A stretch of 64,000 bases of DNA, taken from the NCBI RefSeq assembly GCF_022898935.1, contig NZ_JALIRP010000005.1:186001-250000 (forward strand). Reading direction: 5' to 3'. This document shows positions 52,495 to 62,274 of this stretch, piece by piece. The position numbers and the translations under genes are program-made. Position 1 is the first letter of the stretch. Every line of letters starts with the position of its first letter. The notes below the pieces were generated by a model that was not told the DNA's origin, did no database searches, and saw only the letters and a list, made by a program, of their open reading frames with translations. Source of the stretch: Paenibacillus mangrovi. Its GTDB lineage: Bacteria > Bacillota > Bacilli > Paenibacillales > Paenibacillaceae.

Positions 52495-54789
52495 CTAATC
52501 CTTCCATTCCGAGGGGAGCAAATCGTGGTAATGCGGCTGGCGGAAACGGTCATCAATCAGCAGCAGGACCCCTTCATCCTGCTCCGAACGAATCAGCCTG
52601 CCTCCGGCCTGGAGCACTTTGTTCATGCCAGGCAGCACGTACGCATAGTCATAGCCGCTTTTGCCTTCACCGTTAAAATAATCCCGGATCAGGTCCCGCT
52701 CTAGTCCCAGCTGAGGCAGCCCTACACCGACAACGGCCACGCCGATCAGCCGATCACCCTGCAGGTCAATGCCTTCCGAAAATATACCGCCGAGCACAGC
52801 GAAGCCTGCCAGTGTTTCGTGGGTTCCCGCCTGAAAAGCATCCAGAAACCGCTCCCGCTCATCCTCGGCCATGCCCGAGCCCTGCACAATCGTCCGCACC
52901 CCGGGATATTTTTCCGAAAAGACCTCATACACGCTTTGCAAATACTGATAAGAAGGAAAAAAAACCATATAATTGCCGGTTCGCTCCGAAACAAAAGCAT
53001 CGAGCAAATCGGCAATCTGTTCACGCGTCCGCTCCCGGTCGCGGTATCTCGTGGACACCGGCAGAATGCGTACATCGAGCTGCTCCCTTTGGAACGGAGA
53101 AGGGACAGAGATACTGTAATCCTCCGCATCCGCGCCCAGCATATCCCTGTAATAGGACAGCGGTGACAGGGTCGCAGAGAAAAACACCGCCGAACGGAAG
53201 CCTTTATCTGCCTGGGAGAGCAGGTATGATGGATCGAGGCAGAACATCCTTTGGGTGACATCGCTGTGCTGAACCTGCGAATAAGTAATATAGCGGCTGT
53301 CATACAGCTTTGCTATGCGGATAAAATTCTGAGCGGCAAAATAGGTGTCCAGCAGCAGCTGGCGATCCTCTCTTCCTGCGGCCAGCACCCGCTCGGCTTC
53401 GTCCGCAAAAGTCTCAAGCAAGCTCACGAGCTCCTCCGGAGGCTCCTTGGATAACTGCTGGCGCGCATCGCCGCAGGATTTTCGAAGCTCAATGAAATAC
53501 TTGTTTACGGCATCAGCTGCACCGGCAACCGCTTTGCTGGATGTCTTGTAATCACGCTTCAGCTGAAGGAAATCCGCTTTGCCGATGGCTGCCGAATACA
53601 TCTCCCGGCCCCTGTCTACCAGATTATGCGCCTCGTCCACCAGCAGCACCGTCCGCTTCTTCTGCTCTTCAATTAAGCGCTTGAGTGATACCCGTGGATC
53701 AAAAATATAATTATAGTCACAGATGACCGCATCGACCGCATAAGCGGTATCCAGCGAGAATTCAAAAGGGCAGACCCTGTGTTTGCGGGCATACTGCTCC
53801 AGCACCCGCCGCGTCATGATGGTCTCATGCGAGAGGATATCAAGCACAGCTCCGTTGATCCGGTCATAGTATCCATCGGCATAAGGACAAGCTTCCTTGC
53901 TGCAATTCGTTTCCTCCTGGAAGCATACCTTGTCCTTCGCCGTAATGGTAAGAGCCTGCAGACGCAGCCCTTTGTCCCCCATGAGCGCCAGCGCCTGTTC
54001 AGCAGCGGTGCGGGTAATCGTCTTGGCCGTCAGATAGAAAATCTGGTGAAGCAGCCCCTCGCCGATCGCCTTGACCGATGGAAACAGGGTGGACATCGTT
54101 TTGCCGATGCCAGTAGGTGCTTTGGCGAACAGCTTCTTCTTTTCCTTGATCGCCCCGTACACTGCGCCGGCCAATTTCCGCTGACCCTCGCGGTAGGCAT
54201 CAAAAGGAAAGGGCAGCCCCCGGATGCTATCATCCCGAATTTCCGCGTTCCACAGCCGCAGCATGGCATACGGAGTATACTGTGATACCACGGTCTGCAC
54301 GAAGTCAAGAAGCTCCATTTGCGTACATGTGCGCTTGAAGCGCAGCTCCTCACCTGTATCTGTATCTACGTATGTCAGCTGAACGCCTATGCGGTCAAGC
54401 CCCTGCTCCATGGCCACGATATAGGCATATATCTGCGCCTGCGCCCAGTGAACAGTACGGCCGCCCTCCAGTGTATCCAGTCCAGCCGAGGTCGATTTGA
54501 TCTCATCGATCATGAGGCCCTCATCCGTCTGAATCAGTCCATCGCATCTTCCTTCAATCCGGTAAACGATTCCTTCATGTGGTATATCTGCCTTGAGATA
54601 AACCTCCTTTTGATCTCCTTCCCGGTAATTCCGCTGCACCTGCTGGTGAATCCGGGTTCCTTCGTGCATGGCGCTGGCGGTTCGGAACCCGGAATCTATG
54701 CTTCCGCTTCTGAATACATATTCCACAAGCGGTCTAACGGAAATATCGACAATATTTTTTTCCAGGTCTTCGCCAGACAATAAGATCAC
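52495..54789 (-). CDS. RecB-type nuclease fused to XPD/DinG-type helicase
   Basis: A 764-aa protein. Residues about 1-130 look like a Cas4/RecB PD-(D/E)xK nuclease: H48, D83, E96-x-K98 and the QxxxY motif at 117-121. Residues 200-760 form a superfamily 2 helicase of the XPD/DinG type: Walker A PTGIGKT at 225-231, four cysteines (289, 296, 301, 340) for an iron-sulfur cluster, DEAH at 385-388, and late motifs SEGIDLQGDRL and QAGGRLIRSEQD. A 5'-3' DNA helicase with nuclease activity in repair is inferred. GTG start at 54787-54789 follows AAGGGG. Confidence 0.9.
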   Translation of the reverse strand: MILLSGEDLEKNIVDISVRPLVEYVFRSGSIDSGFRTASAMHEGTRIHQQVQRNYREGDQKEVYLKADIPHEGIVYRIEGRCDGLIQTDEGLMIDEIKSTSAGLDTLEGGRTVHWAQAQIYAYIVAMEQGLDRIGVQLTYVDTDTGEELRFKRTCTQMELLDFVQTVVSQYTPYAMLRLWNAEIRDDSIRGLPFPFDAYREGQRKLAGAVYGAIKEKKKLFAKAPTGIGKTMSTLFPSVKAIGEGLLHQIFYLTAKTITRTAAEQALALMGDKGLRLQALTITAKDKVCFQEETNCSKEACPYADGYYDRINGAVLDILSHETIMTRRVLEQYARKHRVCPFEFSLDTAYAVDAVICDYNYIFDPRVSLKRLIEEQKKRTVLLVDEAHNLVDRGREMYSAAIGKADFLQLKRDYKTSSKAVAGAADAVNKYFIELRKSCGDARQQLSKEPPEELVSLLETFADEAERVLAAGREDRQLLLDTYFAAQNFIRIAKLYDSRYITYSQVQHSDVTQRMFCLDPSYLLSQADKGFRSAVFFSATLSPLSYYRDMLGADAEDYSISVPSPFQREQLDVRILPVSTRYRDRERTREQIADLLDAFVSERTGNYMVFFPSYQYLQSVYEVFSEKYPGVRTIVQGSGMAEDERERFLDAFQAGTHETLAGFAVLGGIFSEGIDLQGDRLIGVAVVGVGLPQLGLERDLIRDYFNGEGKSGYDYAYVLPGMNKVLQAGGRLIRSEQDEGVLLLIDDRFRQPHYHDLLPSEWKD

Positions 54790-54880
54790 CCGTTCCCCTT
54801 TTATTTTTGATCATCATACCATAACCTAAAAGTAGAACCTACATCAGCCCACCAGAAAGGGTAAATATTCCAAAAAATTG

Positions 54881-54896
54881 TCTGAAATGTTTCAGA
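54881..54896. promoter_or_regulatory. perfect palindrome upstream of gdhA
   Basis: TCTGAAATGTTTCAGA has exact 7-bp arms around TG and lies about 73 bp upstream of the gdhA -10 hexamer. It is a good candidate operator, but the regulator is unknown. Confidence 0.5.
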
Positions 54897-54942
54897 AAAT
54901 AAAAAAAATTTCAATTCCAATGCCTATTTAAAGTATTAAAGG

Positions 54943-54974
54943 GTTGAAGATTCCCAGACTCCTCGTGTATAATT
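54943..54974 (+). promoter_or_regulatory. gdhA promoter
   Basis: A perfect TATAAT is at 54969-54974. The best -35, TTGAAG at 54943-54948, is 20 bp away, wider than normal, so activator dependence is plausible. Confidence 0.5.
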
Positions 54975-54998
54975 CTTGTTTAAATACGGATTCATGCT

Positions 54999-55046
54999 TA
55001 CAGAATGCTGAAGCGTTAAGCTACTTAAGGCTTACGCATTCTGTAA
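54999..55046 (+). promoter_or_regulatory. long stem-loop in the gdhA leader
   Basis: TTACAGAATGC and GCATTCTGTAA are exact 11-bp complements around a loop that contains a second small hairpin (TTAAG with CTTAA). It lies between the promoter and the ribosome site. It has no T-run, so a simple terminator is unlikely; mRNA stability or regulation is possible. Confidence 0.55.
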
Positions 55047-55065
55047 TCTTGAATCTAGGGAATAA

Positions 55066-56457
<1,392 letters not shown>

Positions 56458-56488
56458 TTTGTTCTTATAATTAAAGATATCTTAAACC

Positions 56489-56556
56489 AAAAAAGCATTC
56501 GGATAACCGAAAGAGCGGTACACAAACCCACTCCCCGGTTTACCGGATGCTTTTCT
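56489..56556 (+). terminator. terminator of gdhA
   Basis: AAAAGCATTCGG and CCGGATGCTTTT form the outer stem with one mismatch, with GATAACCG against CGGTTTACC inside, then TTTTC. The ATG at 56547 lies in the 3' arm and is unlikely to start the next gene. Confidence 0.75.
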
Positions 56557-56654
56557 ATCATACTTTGACTTCTTTACTCCAGCCGGGCATAATATTTTTA
56601 TTACTAATAGCTTATATACTAAGTAGTTTAATCACAACGGAAGGAAGTTGTGTC

Positions 56655-58508
56655 TTGTCACGTGAATCTATTATTCATTTCTTCAAAAAGCCGTTCGTTC
56701 TTTTTACGATCATTTTGCTGCTAAAAGGATATCTGGCGTGGGCTGTAACCTTCGATGATTGGCTACCGTGGAAGGTACTGATTACCGAGTTACCGTTTAT
56801 TTGGCTGCTGTTCTGCCTGATTGAATGGTTCGCCTCCAAGCGTAAGCTTATGGCTTATACGATCGTGAACCTGATCCTTACCGGTGTTTTCTTTGCAGTC
56901 ATTATGTATTTCAAGTATTACGGCGTTATCGTTACATATCATGCCCTCGCGCAGGTCAATCAGGTTACGGAAGTCAAAAGCAGCGTGTTCTCGCTTATGG
57001 ATCCATACTACCTGCTTGTGTTTGCCGATATTATCGTGCTGCTTGTGCTCCTGCTCAAAAGCCGCAAGGTGAAGGAATGGAGACACAGCATCAAACGCAA
57101 AACGAATAAAAAGAGCACCGTATCTGTCGTATTTATTTTGTGTCTGATGATCTGTCTGTTCAACATTGTGCCGAACCGGGCCAGTATGAACGAGATCAAA
57201 AAAGCCCAGCAGATGGGGATTCTGAATTACGAGGCCTATACGATTCTATCGCCTAAGAAGGAAACGTACGTACCACTGAAAAGCGTCAACCAGGCTTCCA
57301 TCGACGAGTTGAAGGGAATTACAGAGCCTGAGAATCCGAAGTATTTTGGAAATGCCAAAGGGAAAAACCTGATCATTATCCAGCTGGAATCCTTTCAGAA
57401 TTTTCTGATCAACCTGAAGATCGACGGCAAGGAAATTACGCCAAATATGAATAAGCTCGCGAATGAGAACCTGTATTTTTCGAACTTTAACCAGCAGGTG
57501 GGCCAGGGAAATACATCGGATGCGGAATTTGTTGTGAATACGTCCTTTTATATCCCGCCTGACGGCGCTGCAACCCAGAAGTACGTTGATAAGAAGCTCC
57601 CGAGCCTGCCGAGCCTGATGGAGCAGAACGGATATAACACCGCAACATTTCATACCAACGACGTTCAGTTCTGGAACCGCGAGGAGCTGTATTCGTCTCT
57701 CGGCTTCCAGCATTACTATGACCAGCCGTTCTTCGGCAATGAGGATATGGTGTTCTTCGGTTCTTCGGATGAAGTACTGTATGCGAAGGCAACCGACAAG
57801 ATGCAGGAAATGGATCAGACGGATAAGCCTTTTTATGCCCAGATCATCTCCATGTCAGCGCATCATCCATTTACAATTCCAGAAAGTAAGTACAAAATGG
57901 AGCTTCCTGAACGTTATCAGGGCACTTTTGTTGGCGACTATATCCGTGCCCAGAACTATGCCGACTATGCACTCGGCCAATTGATTGACGAGCTGAAGCA
58001 AAAAGGCCTCTGGGACGACAGCCTGATCGTTATTTACGGAGACCATATGGGACTCCCGATTTATTCCTTGGATCATGACGACAAGGAGCTTATGAAGGAA
58101 ATCTACGGTCATGAATATTCGTATACCGATATGCTCAACATCCCGCTTATAATTGCAGGCAGTGGTATCAGTCATGATCAGATTAGGGATGAGATCGGCG
58201 GACAGGTCGACATTATGCCTACAGTTGCTAATCTGCTCGGAGTCTCCATGAAGGATCATATCCATTTCGGCCAGGATCTGCTTAACCAGACATATAATCT
58301 GTTACCACAGCGTTATTATTTGCCAACAGGCTCCTTTTTAAACGATAACGCGATGTTCATGTCGGGCAGCGGCTACGAGGACGGATCCCAGTTTCCGCTT
58401 AGCGGCAAGGATTCCATCGGCAAAGGTACAACTAAGGATGAATACAACCGCGCGCTGAAGCTGCTGAATCTATCTGACAGCTATGTGAACCAGCAGCCGC
58501 TGAAGTAA
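56655..58508 (+). CDS. lipoteichoic acid synthase-family protein
   Basis: A 617-aa membrane enzyme of the LTA synthase family: about five N-terminal helices, then an extracellular sulfatase-like domain. The nucleophile Thr is in GQGNTSDAEF, with QLESFQNF, HTNDVQFWNRE and YGDHMG as metal and catalytic blocks. It would transfer glycerol-phosphate from phosphatidylglycerol outside the cell. I chose the TTG at 56655, seven bases after GGAAGGAAG; the longer frame from ATG 56547 starts inside the gdhA terminator. It could be a primase or processive enzyme. Confidence 0.9.
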   Translation: MSRESIIHFFKKPFVLFTIILLLKGYLAWAVTFDDWLPWKVLITELPFIWLLFCLIEWFASKRKLMAYTIVNLILTGVFFAVIMYFKYYGVIVTYHALAQVNQVTEVKSSVFSLMDPYYLLVFADIIVLLVLLLKSRKVKEWRHSIKRKTNKKSTVSVVFILCLMICLFNIVPNRASMNEIKKAQQMGILNYEAYTILSPKKETYVPLKSVNQASIDELKGITEPENPKYFGNAKGKNLIIIQLESFQNFLINLKIDGKEITPNMNKLANENLYFSNFNQQVGQGNTSDAEFVVNTSFYIPPDGAATQKYVDKKLPSLPSLMEQNGYNTATFHTNDVQFWNREELYSSLGFQHYYDQPFFGNEDMVFFGSSDEVLYAKATDKMQEMDQTDKPFYAQIISMSAHHPFTIPESKYKMELPERYQGTFVGDYIRAQNYADYALGQLIDELKQKGLWDDSLIVIYGDHMGLPIYSLDHDDKELMKEIYGHEYSYTDMLNIPLIIAGSGISHDQIRDEIGGQVDIMPTVANLLGVSMKDHIHFGQDLLNQTYNLLPQRYYLPTGSFLNDNAMFMSGSGYEDGSQFPLSGKDSIGKGTTKDEYNRALKLLNLSDSYVNQQPLK

Positions 58509-58512
58509 ATAA

Positions 58513-58546
58513 AAGAAGTCTCGTCCAATGGCGAGACTTCTTTTTG
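58513..58546 (+). terminator. terminator of the LTA synthase gene
   Basis: AAGAAGTCTCG and CGAGACTTCTT are exact complements around an 8-nt loop, followed by T. Confidence 0.9.
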
Positions 58547-58599
58547 TTATATCGTATGCTATCATTTTTCTAATTCCTTCGGAGTTTACCTGACGTTTA

Positions 58600-59127
58600 T
58601 TAACGTCGGATCTGCCCCTCGCTCATTTGCTTCAGCACGTTATCAAGCCAATCCAGCTCCGCCCTCAGCATAACCAGATTACGCTCAGTCATCCAGCTTA
58701 CTCCGCATGCCGTGCCATGACCGGGCATTTCCTCAAGGCTGCGGATCCGTTTCTCCAGCTTCTCCCTGCGAACCTTCATGCAGGCCATGCGCTCTTCAAC
58801 CGGCAAATAGTCCATGAACATGAGTCCGATATCTGCCGGATCGTGAAGGTGACCGTCTGCCGACAGATTTTCCCGCAGCAGCTGCATAAAGTAGGCGTCT
58901 CCCTTTTCATTCATAGTATACGTTTTGCGTGGCGGACGATTGCCCTCCTGTTCCACGCGAATATCGATATATCCGGCCTTGTTCAGCTTCTCCAGCACTC
59001 CGTATGCCGTTGCTTTTTTCATATCTGTCAGATTGCTCAGGTTTTGCTCGATAAATTCATGAATTTGATATCCATGCAGGCTTTGCGCCATCAGGATCCC
59101 AAGTAATATGAGTTCGCGGCTTTTCAT
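58600..59127 (-). CDS. PadR-family regulator
   Basis: A 175-aa protein with an N-terminal PadR winged helix (ILLGILMAQSLHGYQIHEFIEQNL, then ATAYGVLEKLNKAGYIDIRVEQ and PPRKTYTMNEKG) and a longer helical C-terminus of the Vir-type subgroup with MDYLPVEERMACMKVRREKLEKRI. The target is not evident; the hydrolase at 59214 lies upstream on the same strand, 86 bp away, and might be under its control. Confidence 0.87.
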   Translation of the reverse strand: MKSRELILLGILMAQSLHGYQIHEFIEQNLSNLTDMKKATAYGVLEKLNKAGYIDIRVEQEGNRPPRKTYTMNEKGDAYFMQLLRENLSADGHLHDPADIGLMFMDYLPVEERMACMKVRREKLEKRIRSLEEMPGHGTACGVSWMTERNLVMLRAELDWLDNVLKQMSEGQIRR

Positions 59128-59213
59128 GTTTTTCAGACTCCTTTAATCCACTTTGTCGCCTCTATCACAAAGACGATAACCTGCCTCTCAAACCGCCAAA
59201 GTGACTCCCGGGC

Positions 59214-60155
59214 CTATTCCCGTACAGGCGCCAGATAGCGGCCGAGGAACCGGCTTATGCGGTCCTTATATTCTTGTTTATCCATAAAATACGCATTGGC
59301 GTGCACCGCTCCGGGCACTACATAAAGCTCCTTCTCTCCTGCCGCAACCGCAAACAGACGATGTACCATCTCGTAAGGTACAAATGTATCCTGGTCACCG
59401 TGAATAAATAGGATGGGCAGATGCGTCTTGGCCACCTGCTTAAGCGCTGAGCCTTCACCGAAAAAGTAGCCGGCACGCAGCTTGCACACCAAACTGGTCG
59501 CGGGCAGCAGCGGAAACGGCGGCAGCTTGTACATCTGCTTCAGCTGATACGTTAAAATATCCTTCACCGAAGTGTAGGCGCAATCCGACACGATGCATTT
59601 CACCTGCTCTGGTAAATGTTCTCCGCTCGTCGACAGCACTGTAGCCCCGCCCATGGATACCCCATGCAGCACAATCTGCATCCTAGGCCCGCTCTTCGCC
59701 AATATATAATGGATCCACTGCATGATATCTTGTCGGTCCGGCCATCCAAAGCCGATATAGCTGCCGCCGCTTTGTCCATGGCCCCGATTATCCGGCATAA
59801 GCACATGAAAGCCCATCCCGTGGTACAGCTTGGCGAAAGCCCCCATTTCCTTACCCTGGCTGGAGTATCCATGAACCAGAATGACCGTCCTGTACGACGG
59901 CTGCTCTGCCGGAATATAATAGCCCGATAGCGTGAGCCCGTCCGCGGATTCCAAATGAAGGGTTTCAACCGGCTGGCTGCCGAGCCATTCCCCCTCATGC
60001 TCCCATGGATGATCCAATTTAACCAAAGCCGGATCTTCCTCCAAGAAATCCTTTTTGCTGCGCCGTATCCCGACATTATAGAAGTACATACTGGCTCCCG
60101 CAAGCACCAGCACAATGAAGATCAAACATGCGATAATCGTTGTTGCTGCCGTCAT
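59214..60155 (-). CDS. yqkD: alpha/beta hydrolase, YqkD-like
   Basis: A 313-aa hydrolase with one N-terminal membrane helix (residues about 5-27) and an outer catalytic domain. The oxyanion segment VILVHGYSSQGKEMG, the PDNRGHGQSGG loop, the nucleophile GVSMGG and the late IHGDQDTFVPYEMVHRLF and GAVHANAY provide Ser, Asp and His. B. subtilis YqkD has the same architecture. The substrate is unknown. Confidence 0.88.
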   Translation of the reverse strand: MTAATTIIACLIFIVLVLAGASMYFYNVGIRRSKKDFLEEDPALVKLDHPWEHEGEWLGSQPVETLHLESADGLTLSGYYIPAEQPSYRTVILVHGYSSQGKEMGAFAKLYHGMGFHVLMPDNRGHGQSGGSYIGFGWPDRQDIMQWIHYILAKSGPRMQIVLHGVSMGGATVLSTSGEHLPEQVKCIVSDCAYTSVKDILTYQLKQMYKLPPFPLLPATSLVCKLRAGYFFGEGSALKQVAKTHLPILFIHGDQDTFVPYEMVHRLFAVAAGEKELYVVPGAVHANAYFMDKQEYKDRISRFLGRYLAPVRE

Positions 60156-60403
60156 GATTTCCCCCCGCTACCTACTGAATCACGCCTTTCGCGTGCTCAT
60201 GATATCTAAAATTTACTATACCTTAAAATAGCATTCGCTGCAGCCCAGAGACAACGAAATGTACCGCGGGCGCTTTCTTTATTTCATATAGCAGGAAGAT
60301 TATGATATATTTCATATCAGGTGGGTCCATTTCTACCAGCTCATTCGTAGAATAGACCTCAGAATTGAATATGAACTCACGTGTGGTGAAGGAGGAAATG
60401 CAA

Positions 60404-61795
60404 GTGGAATTCAGAATTGAAAAAGACACCATCGGTGAAATTAAAGTTCCTGCGGACAAGCTATGGGCAGCCCAAACGCAGCGGAGCTTTGAAAATTTCA
60501 AGATTGGCACGGAAAAAATGCCGTTGGAACTGATCCGCGAATTTGCGATCCTGAAAAAAAGTGCGGCTCTCGCCAATAAAGAGCTGGGCAAACTGAACGC
60601 TGAAAAAGCCGACGCAATCGTTGCGGCAGCTGATGAAGTTATCCAAGGCAAGCTGAACGAGCACTTCCCGCTGGTTGTATGGCAAACTGGGAGCGGTACC
60701 CAGTCGAACATGAACGTAAACGAGGTTATCGCGAACCGCGCCAACCAGATGCTTCAGGAAAAAGGCAGTGCGCAGCGCATTCACCCGAATGATGACGTCA
60801 ACAAATCGCAAAGCTCGAACGATACGTTCCCGACAGCGATGCATATCGCGGCGCTTGTTTCCGTTGAGGATCAAGTCCTCCCTGCGATTGCCAAGCTGAA
60901 AGAAACGTTCCGCACAAAAAGCGAAGAGTACATGGACATCATCAAAATCGGCAGAACGCATCTGCAGGACGCTACGCCGCTTACGCTCGGACAGGAAATC
61001 AGCGGCTGGCACCGCATGCTGGAGAAAAGCGAAGGCATGATCCGCAGCAGCATCGAATCCCTGCGTGAACTGGCGATCGGTGGAACGGCTGTCGGCACTG
61101 GCATCAACGCCCATCCGAAATTCGGCGACATGACGGCTGCCAACATCAGCAAGCTGACCGGCAAAACCTTCACCTCCGCCAAAAATAAATTCCATGCGCT
61201 GACAAGCCATGATGAGCTCGTGTATGTTCACGGCGCGCTGAAAGCGCTTGCCGCTGATCTCATGAAAATCGCCAACGACGTGCGCTGGCTGGCAAGCGGT
61301 CCGCGCTGCGGCATCGGCGAGCTTACCATCCCTGCTAACGAGCCGGGCAGCTCGATCATGCCGGGTAAAGTCAACCCAACGCAAAGTGAAGCGATGACGA
61401 TGGTCGTATGCCAGGTCATGGGCAACGATGCCGCAATCGGTTTTGCGGCGAGTCAGGGCAACTTCGAGCTGAACGTGTTCAAGCCGGTCATCATTTATAA
61501 CTTCCTGCAGTCGGCGCATTTGCTGGCTGACGCAATGGTGTCCTTCAACGACCACTGCGCGGTTGGCATTGAGCCTAACCGTTCCGTAATCGACCGCAAC
61601 CTGAACCAATCGCTGATGCTGGTTACGGCGCTGAATCCGCATATCGGCTATGAAAATGCCGCAGCGGTAGCCAAGCTGGCTCACAAGGAAGGTTTGACTC
61701 TGAAGGAAGCAGCTTTGAAGAGTAATCTGCTGACCGAAGAGCAGTTTGATGCTGTGGTACGTCCGGAGCAAATGATTCATCCGAAGGAAGACTAA
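60404..61795 (+). CDS. fumC: class II fumarate hydratase
   Basis: A 463-aa TCA-cycle enzyme that interconverts fumarate and malate without an iron-sulfur cluster. [19 protein letters not shown] and [15 protein letters not shown] lead the active-site blocks, and the family signature [11 protein letters not shown] is near residue 320. The GTG at 60404 starts [19 protein letters not shown], aligned with B. subtilis CitG, and lies eight bases after GAAGGAGG; an ATG at 60398 touches that site. A terminator follows. Confidence 0.96.
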   Translation: MEFRIEKDTIGEIKVPADKLWAAQTQRSFENFKIGTEKMPLELIREFAILKKSAALANKELGKLNAEKADAIVAAADEVIQGKLNEHFPLVVWQTGSGTQSNMNVNEVIANRANQMLQEKGSAQRIHPNDDVNKSQSSNDTFPTAMHIAALVSVEDQVLPAIAKLKETFRTKSEEYMDIIKIGRTHLQDATPLTLGQEISGWHRMLEKSEGMIRSSIESLRELAIGGTAVGTGINAHPKFGDMTAANISKLTGKTFTSAKNKFHALTSHDELVYVHGALKALAADLMKIANDVRWLASGPRCGIGELTIPANEPGSSIMPGKVNPTQSEAMTMVVCQVMGNDAAIGFAASQGNFELNVFKPVIIYNFLQSAHLLADAMVSFNDHCAVGIEPNRSVIDRNLNQSLMLVTALNPHIGYENAAAVAKLAHKEGLTLKEAALKSNLLTEEQFDAVVRPEQMIHPKED

Positions 61796-61814
61796 GATTT
61801 TAATGGTGTAAGAT

Positions 61815-61847
61815 ACAGCCTGTCCGGTTTCGGATGGGCTGTTTTTG
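61815..61847 (+). terminator. terminator of fumC
   Basis: ACAGCC/GGCTGT and TCCG/CGGA pair around GTTT with a TG/TG mismatch, followed by TTTTTG. Confidence 0.75.
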
Positions 61848-61871
61848 TTTGCTCTTGGGTGGACCCCTCCT

Positions 61872-61914
61872 AAAAACAAAGGAGCGCCTCCGGTCCGTAG
61901 ACCAAAGGCACCCC
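61872..61914 (-). terminator. terminator of the small acidic protein gene
   Basis: On the minus strand GGGGTGCCT pairs with AGGCGCTCC (two wobble pairs) and GGTC with GACC around TACG, then TTTGTTTTT. Confidence 0.7.
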
Positions 61915-61982
61915 TGAATTCAATGTATTCCGCAAGTATAGACTGAATGAAGAACAGTCTTGTCTTCAGCTCATTCTATATA

Positions 61983-62141
61983 CTACTCTTTGCTCTCCGG
62001 CTGCTGCTTGCTGAACGCTTCCTTGGCGTCTTCTACCATTTCCTCGGCAAATTCTTCTCTTTCCTTGTCAGGTACCGGCATTTTGTTCAGCTCTGTTCTT
62101 TGTACCTCATATTTACTAAGCTCCTGGGAATTATCGCTCAT
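61983..62141 (-). CDS. small acidic protein of unknown function
   Basis: A 52-aa protein rich in Glu, Lys and Gln (SKYEVQRTELNKMPVPDKERE and a helical EEFAEEMVEDAKEAFSK). It has no membrane segment or known motif. The ATG at 62139-62141 follows GGGGGTGA and the gene has its own terminator, so it is probably expressed. I do not recognise the family. Longer start choices upstream have no ribosome site. Confidence 0.65.
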   Translation of the reverse strand: MSDNSQELSKYEVQRTELNKMPVPDKEREEFAEEMVEDAKEAFSKQQPESKE

Positions 62142-62222
62142 TGTGCTTTCACCCCCTTCAGTTACCAACTTACCCATATGTAGGATGCGGAGCCGGGCCC
62201 GTTTTTATGCATGAAAGTATGG

Positions 62223-62257
62223 AAAAAAGAGCCATGCCGCTTCAATCGGCATGACTC
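62223..62257 (-). terminator. terminator of the cydC-like gene
   Basis: On the minus strand CATGCCG and its partner CGGCATG are closed by GAGT/GCTC-type pairs with one mismatch, then a T-run. Confidence 0.8.
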
Positions 62258-62274
62258 TAATGATTTCACTCGAT

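Noticed and set aside
56547-56654. ATG 56547 as start of the LTA synthase gene
   Set aside because: This ATG is inside the 3' arm of the gdhA terminator and has no ribosome site; the TTG at 56655 has a strong one and fits the family N-terminus.
60461-61879. 472-codon minus-strand frame opposite fumC
   Set aside because: Antisense shadow caused by the codon bias of fumC; no ribosome site or family motif.
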